Below, one piece after another: positions 15,687 to 18,965 of a stretch of DNA of 18,965 bases (position 1 is the stretch's first letter; each line of letters begins with the position of its first letter). The notes under the pieces are model-generated. The model had not been told where the DNA came from. It saw nothing but the letters and a program-made list of their open reading frames with translations, and ran no database searches. The stretch covers positions 1 to 18,965 of the forward strand of contig JBOFDP010000036.1 in the NCBI GenBank assembly GCA_051647125.1. The letters are read 5' to 3'. Both the position numbers and the translations under genes were made by a program. This stretch comes from JBOFDP01 sp051647125. Lineage in GTDB: Bacteria > Bacteroidota > Bacteroidia > Chitinophagales > Chitinophagaceae.

Positions 15687-16478
15687 ATGTTTGACTTTAC
15701 CCATAAAGAAAAAATAGCCACTTTAATACTAATAGGTATTCTTCTTATAGTCTTCCTCACATTTAAAAAAAATTCCTCCCATAAAGAAAATACCTGGAAA
15801 AAAGACATTCTATTTAATACTGAAAAATATCCTATAACAACACTACCCAGAAAATCATTATTTTATTTTGATCCCAATACAATTTCTGAAGACAGTTTTT
15901 ATACATTAGATATTTCGTCTAAAGCTATTCGTTCAATTCTCAATTATAGAAATAAAGGAGGAAGGTTTTATAATAAAGAAAAAATAAAAGCTATGTGGAA
16001 TCTTTCTTTAGATGAATATAAGAAAATAGAGCCTTATATTCAAATCCATATAAGTTCAAAAAATAAAATCCCTTCCAAGGAATATGCGACTATAGAAATT
16101 AACCAGGCGGATAGCACCTCTTGGAATCAATTACCTATACCCAAATTTTTAATTTTAAAAATTATAGAGTATAAAGATCGTTTAGGTGGGTTTTACGATA
16201 TTCAGCAACTAAAAGAAGTTCGTTATCTTACCAATAATATTTTTAATAGAATAAAAAAATATGTACAATGTGATAGTGCTCATATTATAAAAAAAAATAT
16301 CAATACCATATCATTACACAATCTTGCACAACATCCCTACATAGAGTATAAAACTGCACAAGCCATTACAAACTATCGATACAAAAAAGTAAGTATTAAA
16401 AATTGGGATGAACTAAAAAAATTAGGGCTTGATAGTTCTTATCTCCAAACTTTAAGAATCTATTTTTCTCTGTATTAA
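15687..16478 (+). CDS. membrane-anchored helix-hairpin-helix (ComEA-like) protein
   Basis: This 263-aa protein has one membrane segment near the N-terminus (ATLILIGILLIVFLTF, about residues 10-26) and three tandem repeats of the helix-hairpin-helix type. They begin at FDPNTISEDSFYTLDISSKA, at IEINQADSTSWNQLPIPKFL and at ISLHNLAQHPYIEYKTAQAI. The first two keep the YRNKGGRF / YKDRLGGF turn, and the third is degenerate. Such proteins in Bacteroidota are annotated as ComEA-like DNA-binding proteins, and ComEA binds incoming DNA in natural transformation. The second repeat's N-A-D start (INQAD) resembles the ComEA signature. DNA binding is a family inference. It lies 26 bases after lnt and is probably in the same operon. 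Confidence 0.75.
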   Translation: MFDFTHKEKIATLILIGILLIVFLTFKKNSSHKENTWKKDILFNTEKYPITTLPRKSLFYFDPNTISEDSFYTLDISSKAIRSILNYRNKGGRFYNKEKIKAMWNLSLDEYKKIEPYIQIHISSKNKIPSKEYATIEINQADSTSWNQLPIPKFLILKIIEYKDRLGGFYDIQQLKEVRYLTNNIFNRIKKYVQCDSAHIIKKNINTISLHNLAQHPYIEYKTAQAITNYRYKKVSIKNWDELKKLGLDSSYLQTLRIYFSLY

Positions 16479-16519
16479 ATAAAATATAGAGATTATCTTG
16501 TCTATAAAAATATTTTATT
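16478..16519 (+). terminator. weak AT hairpin after the lnt operon
   Basis: AATAAAATAT (16478-16487) pairs with ATATTTTATT (16510-16519), and inside it TATAGA (16485-16490) can pair with TCTATA (16501-16506). There is no G/C clamp and no clean T tract. The position directly after the last gene suggests a terminator, but the energy must be low. Confidence 0.35.
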
Positions 16520-16571
16520 CTTGCTACTTCTTAATATTTCAAATTATATATTTCAAATATTAAAAATATAG

Positions 16572-16579
16572 TAATTTTA
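16572..16579 (+). promoter_or_regulatory. near-consensus -7 box for the phosphohexomutase gene
   Basis: TAATTTTA matches TAnnTTTG at 7 of 8 positions and lies 24 bases upstream of the ATG. It is the best candidate in the 125-base gap, but weaker than those of the other units. Confidence 0.3.
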
Positions 16580-16603
16580 CAGAAATAAAAAAATAGTATC
16601 CCT

Positions 16604-18331
16604 ATGAATAAAGAGATAGAAGCAAAAACTGCCCTATGGCTTAGTGGTCATTTTGATGAAACTACTAAACAAGAAATTCGCCATTTACAAACTAATGACC
16701 CTGCTAATTTGGAAGATGCTTTTTATAGAAATTTAGAATTTGGTACAGGTGGTTTGCGTGGTCTTATGGGTGCAGGTACGAATAGAATGAACAAATACAC
16801 AGTAGGTATGGCTACACAAGGTTTTGCCGACTATTTGAAAGAAACTTTTAAACAGAATATCAAAGTGGTTATCTCTCATGATTGTAGAAATAATAGTCGT
16901 TTTTTTGCAGAGACTGTCGCCCAAGTTATGGCTGCCAATGGTATAGAAGTTTTTTTGTTTCCAGAGATGAGCCCTACCCCTATGCTTTCTTTTGCTATTC
17001 GTCATCTCCATGCACAGGGTGGCGTAATGTGTACAGCCTCGCACAATCCCAAAGAATACAATGGCTATAAAGCCTATTTTAATGATGGTGCCCAACTCAC
17101 CCCTCCTCACGATGTGAATGTTATTAAAAAAGTAGAAACTATCGCTTCTATAGATGAGGTAAAATGGACAGGAGGCGAAAAAAATATCAAATTGATAGAT
17201 ACCGAAATGGACGATATGTATATCAATATGGTTAATCAAAAAATGATTAATCCTAAAATCATTAAACAACAGTCGGATATTAAAATTGTATATACTTCCA
17301 TTCATGGTACAGGGATTACTGTAATGCCCAAATTATTAGACAAAATGGGTTTTAAAAATATACACATTGTAGAAAAACAACGCATACCCGATGGCAATTT
17401 TCCTACTGTAGTTTATCCTAATCCTGAAGAGCCCGAAGCAATGAAATTAGGATTGGAAAAAGCTAAAAAAATAGATGCTGATATTTTAATGGGTACCGAC
17501 CCCGATGCCGATAGAATAGCTTTAGGTGTGAAAAATGAAAACGGCGAATGGCAACTACTCAATGGGAATCAAATGATTTGCCTAACGACCGATTATGTAT
17601 TGGAACAATTAATAAAAACGAACAAATTGCCCAAAAATCCGATGGTCGTAAAAACGATTGTATCTACGCCTATGATGAATGTTATCTGCAAGCACTATGG
17701 TATCAATTGTTATGATGTACTTACGGGTTTCAAATGGATAGCACAAGTGATAAGAGAACAAGAAGGCAAAGAAAAATATGTGATTGGTGGGGAAGAATCT
17801 TTTGGACTGATGTGGGGTGATGAATGTAGAGATAAAGATTCACTTTCTGCCGCAGCTTTGGTATGTGAAATAGTAGCTATGGAAAAAGCTAAAGGCAGAA
17901 CTTTATTTCAACGATTGGTATCGTTGTATGAAAAATATGGATTGTATCAAGAAGAGTTGTTTTCTATCACTATAAAAGGTATGCAAGGGCAACAAGAAAT
18001 CGCTACTATGATGGACAGATTTAGACAAAATCCTCCTAAAACTTTAAACCAAATGCCTGTCGTAGAATTGAAAGATTATGAACTTCAAAAAAGCACTCAT
18101 TTAGTTACCAACAAAGTAGAGAAAATAGCATTACCCAAATCCAATGTTTTGCAATTTGTGTTAGACAATGGAAGTTGGATTTCTGCTCGTCCTTCAGGTA
18201 CAGAACCTAAAATAAAATTTTATTTTAGTGTAAAAAGTGATTTCAAAAAAGGAGTTGCGTATCAAGCACAATCTCAACAATTGAAACAAGATATACAAGT
18301 GATGATTCAAGATATGGGATTGAAAAAATAA
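16604..18331 (+). CDS. phosphoglucomutase/phosphomannomutase family (alpha-D-phosphohexomutase)
   Basis: This 575-aa cytoplasmic enzyme interconverts hexose 1- and 6-phosphates (glucose or mannose, possibly pentose phosphates), linking sugar phosphates to polysaccharide and nucleotide-sugar synthesis. All four functional loops of the family are present: phosphoserine loop TASHNPKEYNGYK (Ser146), metal loop DPDADR (299-304), sugar-binding GGEESFG (Glu397, Ser399), and phosphate-binding RPSGTEPKIKFY (Arg529, Ser531). The start RNLEFGTGGLRGLMGAGTNRMN and the length fit the PGM2/PgcA-like subgroup rather than the shorter GlmM or ManB (about 450 aa). It is preceded by a 125-base gap and appears monocistronic. 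The ATG at 16604 gives the usual N-terminus. Confidence 0.93.
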   Translation: MNKEIEAKTALWLSGHFDETTKQEIRHLQTNDPANLEDAFYRNLEFGTGGLRGLMGAGTNRMNKYTVGMATQGFADYLKETFKQNIKVVISHDCRNNSRFFAETVAQVMAANGIEVFLFPEMSPTPMLSFAIRHLHAQGGVMCTASHNPKEYNGYKAYFNDGAQLTPPHDVNVIKKVETIASIDEVKWTGGEKNIKLIDTEMDDMYINMVNQKMINPKIIKQQSDIKIVYTSIHGTGITVMPKLLDKMGFKNIHIVEKQRIPDGNFPTVVYPNPEEPEAMKLGLEKAKKIDADILMGTDPDADRIALGVKNENGEWQLLNGNQMICLTTDYVLEQLIKTNKLPKNPMVVKTIVSTPMMNVICKHYGINCYDVLTGFKWIAQVIREQEGKEKYVIGGEESFGLMWGDECRDKDSLSAAALVCEIVAMEKAKGRTLFQRLVSLYEKYGLYQEELFSITIKGMQGQQEIATMMDRFRQNPPKTLNQMPVVELKDYELQKSTHLVTNKVEKIALPKSNVLQFVLDNGSWISARPSGTEPKIKFYFSVKSDFKKGVAYQAQSQQLKQDIQVMIQDMGLKK

Positions 18332-18402
18332 AGGTAATAAAAAATTAATAAGGGCATAGACATTTTATTTTCCATGTCCTTTTCATTTTATAAAATTGTG
18401 TA

Positions 18403-18965
18403 TTACATTCTCAATTTATTGGTCATTTTAAATAGCTTTTCTATTTCTCCTTTAAAAATTTCAGCCATTCTCCCATCTACAATAGCCCTTATTACATCCT
18501 CTTCATTCCATATTCTTAATAGGAAAGTCATTATACGCCCAATGGGTATTTTTTTTATCACTGGTTACTATACGTTTTTTGAGTTCCTTCAATGTTTCCT
18601 CTTTTCTTTTATCATCAATATGATTAAATCCTATAGTACAATCTCTTAATCCCTTTGTTTCAAATTCTGTAGCTATTTTAAAGTATTTTCATTTAGGATT
18701 TTGAATTTCAAATCCAGGCCCTGGTTCAAACTAATTACATGCTGATGACATATTTTTTAGATTTAACTCTTCACAAACTTTTGTAAGCTGTGGTAAGAAA
18801 ACCTTAGTAATCATATTACTAACAATGGCATTAAAATTCTGTCTAATTAATAGTGTAGCTTGGATGTTCTCTTTTTGGCTTAAAAATTCAATGAGTTCAT
18901 CATTGCTTTGAGTTTTCATATCTTGACCTGTTAATTTTTTTAAATAATTTATATATTGAATTAAT
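18403..18965 (-). pseudogene. decayed 3' part of a PD-(D/E)XK-nuclease-family-like gene
   Basis: On the minus strand the frame enters from the window edge as LIQYINYLKKLTGQDMKTQ and continues NDELIEFLSQKENIQATLLI through 18734. It then meets TAG (18733-18731) and TGA (18691-18689). The last reads NPK-stop-KYFKIATEFE, where a Trp codon is expected. After a frameshift near 18505-18530 the homologous reading continues in another frame as WNEEDVIRAIVDGRMAEIF, ending with TAA at 18405-18403. The joined text (PGPGFEIQNPK, KYFKIATEFE, LRDCTIGFNHID, WAYNDFP) resembles the C-terminal part of Bacteroidota PD-(D/E)XK-nuclease-family proteins of unknown function. The nuclease core, if any, is beyond the window. 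The family call is from memory of pattern and is moderate; the decay itself is clear. Confidence 0.65.

Noticed and set aside
16733..17305. 190-codon minus-strand ORF inside the phosphohexomutase gene
   Set aside because: Antisense shadow of a gene with all four catalytic loops; no recognisable domain of its own.
18350..18395. Possible terminator after the phosphohexomutase gene (GACAT...ATGTC then CTTTTC)
   Set aside because: Only a 5-bp stem with a broken T tract; too weak to annotate.
18374..18649. Plus-strand 91-codon ORF after the phosphohexomutase gene
   Set aside because: Low-complexity hydrophobic shadow of the minus-strand pseudogene, which reads as protein-like text.
18689..18691. 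TGA read as tryptophan (alternative genetic code)
   Set aside because: A Trp fits at this place, but the same reading also has a TAG and a frameshift, and TGA terminates the MFS gene and is used in the prfB recoding site. Decay explains it better.
18714..18726. Near-palindrome around CCAGGCCCTGG as a possible att or operator site
   Set aside because: It encodes the Pro-Gly-Pro-Gly of the decayed protein; no direct repeat partner was seen.

Overview
The window reads as a stretch of Bacteroidota chromosome. It is strongly AT-rich. Nearly all transcription units start downstream of an exact or near match to the Bacteroidota -7 promoter box TAnnTTTG. Start codons are not preceded by Shine-Dalgarno sequences. 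A tiny ribosomal protein Thx of the Bacteroidota type (34 aa) is encoded. Gene content is mostly housekeeping. I see no CRISPR array, insertion sequence, prophage, tRNA or rRNA.

Layout. Positions 1-667 (minus) carry the N-terminal 222 residues of an alpha/beta hydrolase cut by the window edge. Divergent from it, 772-3463 (plus) is a two-gene unit: a polyprenyl-synthetase homologue whose two aspartate-rich catalytic motifs are both gone, then recJ one base later. A minus-strand MFS exporter (3473-4747) converges on recJ. A 306-base divergent spacer leads to fumC (5054), a ROK-family sugar kinase (6471), a HU-type DNA-binding protein (7496) and thx (7852), with hairpins after HU and after thx. 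On the minus strand, 8019-9194 encodes a secreted or outer-membrane DUF1207-like protein with a run of ten G in its signal peptide. Divergent from it, leuA and leuC overlap by one base (9406-12308); no leuD or leuB follows. prfB (12345-13428, minus) encodes release factor 2 with a classical programmed +1 frameshift. Divergent from it is a run of a DUF721 protein, apolipoprotein N-acyltransferase (lnt) and a membrane-anchored helix-hairpin-helix protein (13510-16478), followed by a phosphoglucomutase/phosphomannomutase (16604-18331). The right edge (18403-18965, minus) holds the 3' part of a decayed gene that resembles PD-(D/E)XK-nuclease-family proteins.

How it fits together. The genes serve separate core tasks: DNA repair (recJ), TCA cycle (fumC), sugar phosphate entry and interconversion (ROK kinase, phosphohexomutase), nucleoid (HU), ribosome and termination (thx, prfB), leucine synthesis (leuA, leuC), lipoprotein maturation (lnt) and probably replication (DUF721). 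I found no convincing novel multi-gene system. The points most worth a second look are the catalytically dead prenyl-synthase homologue, the poly-G tract in the signal peptide of the surface protein (possible phase variation), the RF2 frameshift site carrying a strong Shine-Dalgarno in a genome whose starts lack one, the changed SPF tripeptide of RF2, the leuA-leuC pair without leuD, and the decayed nuclease-like gene.
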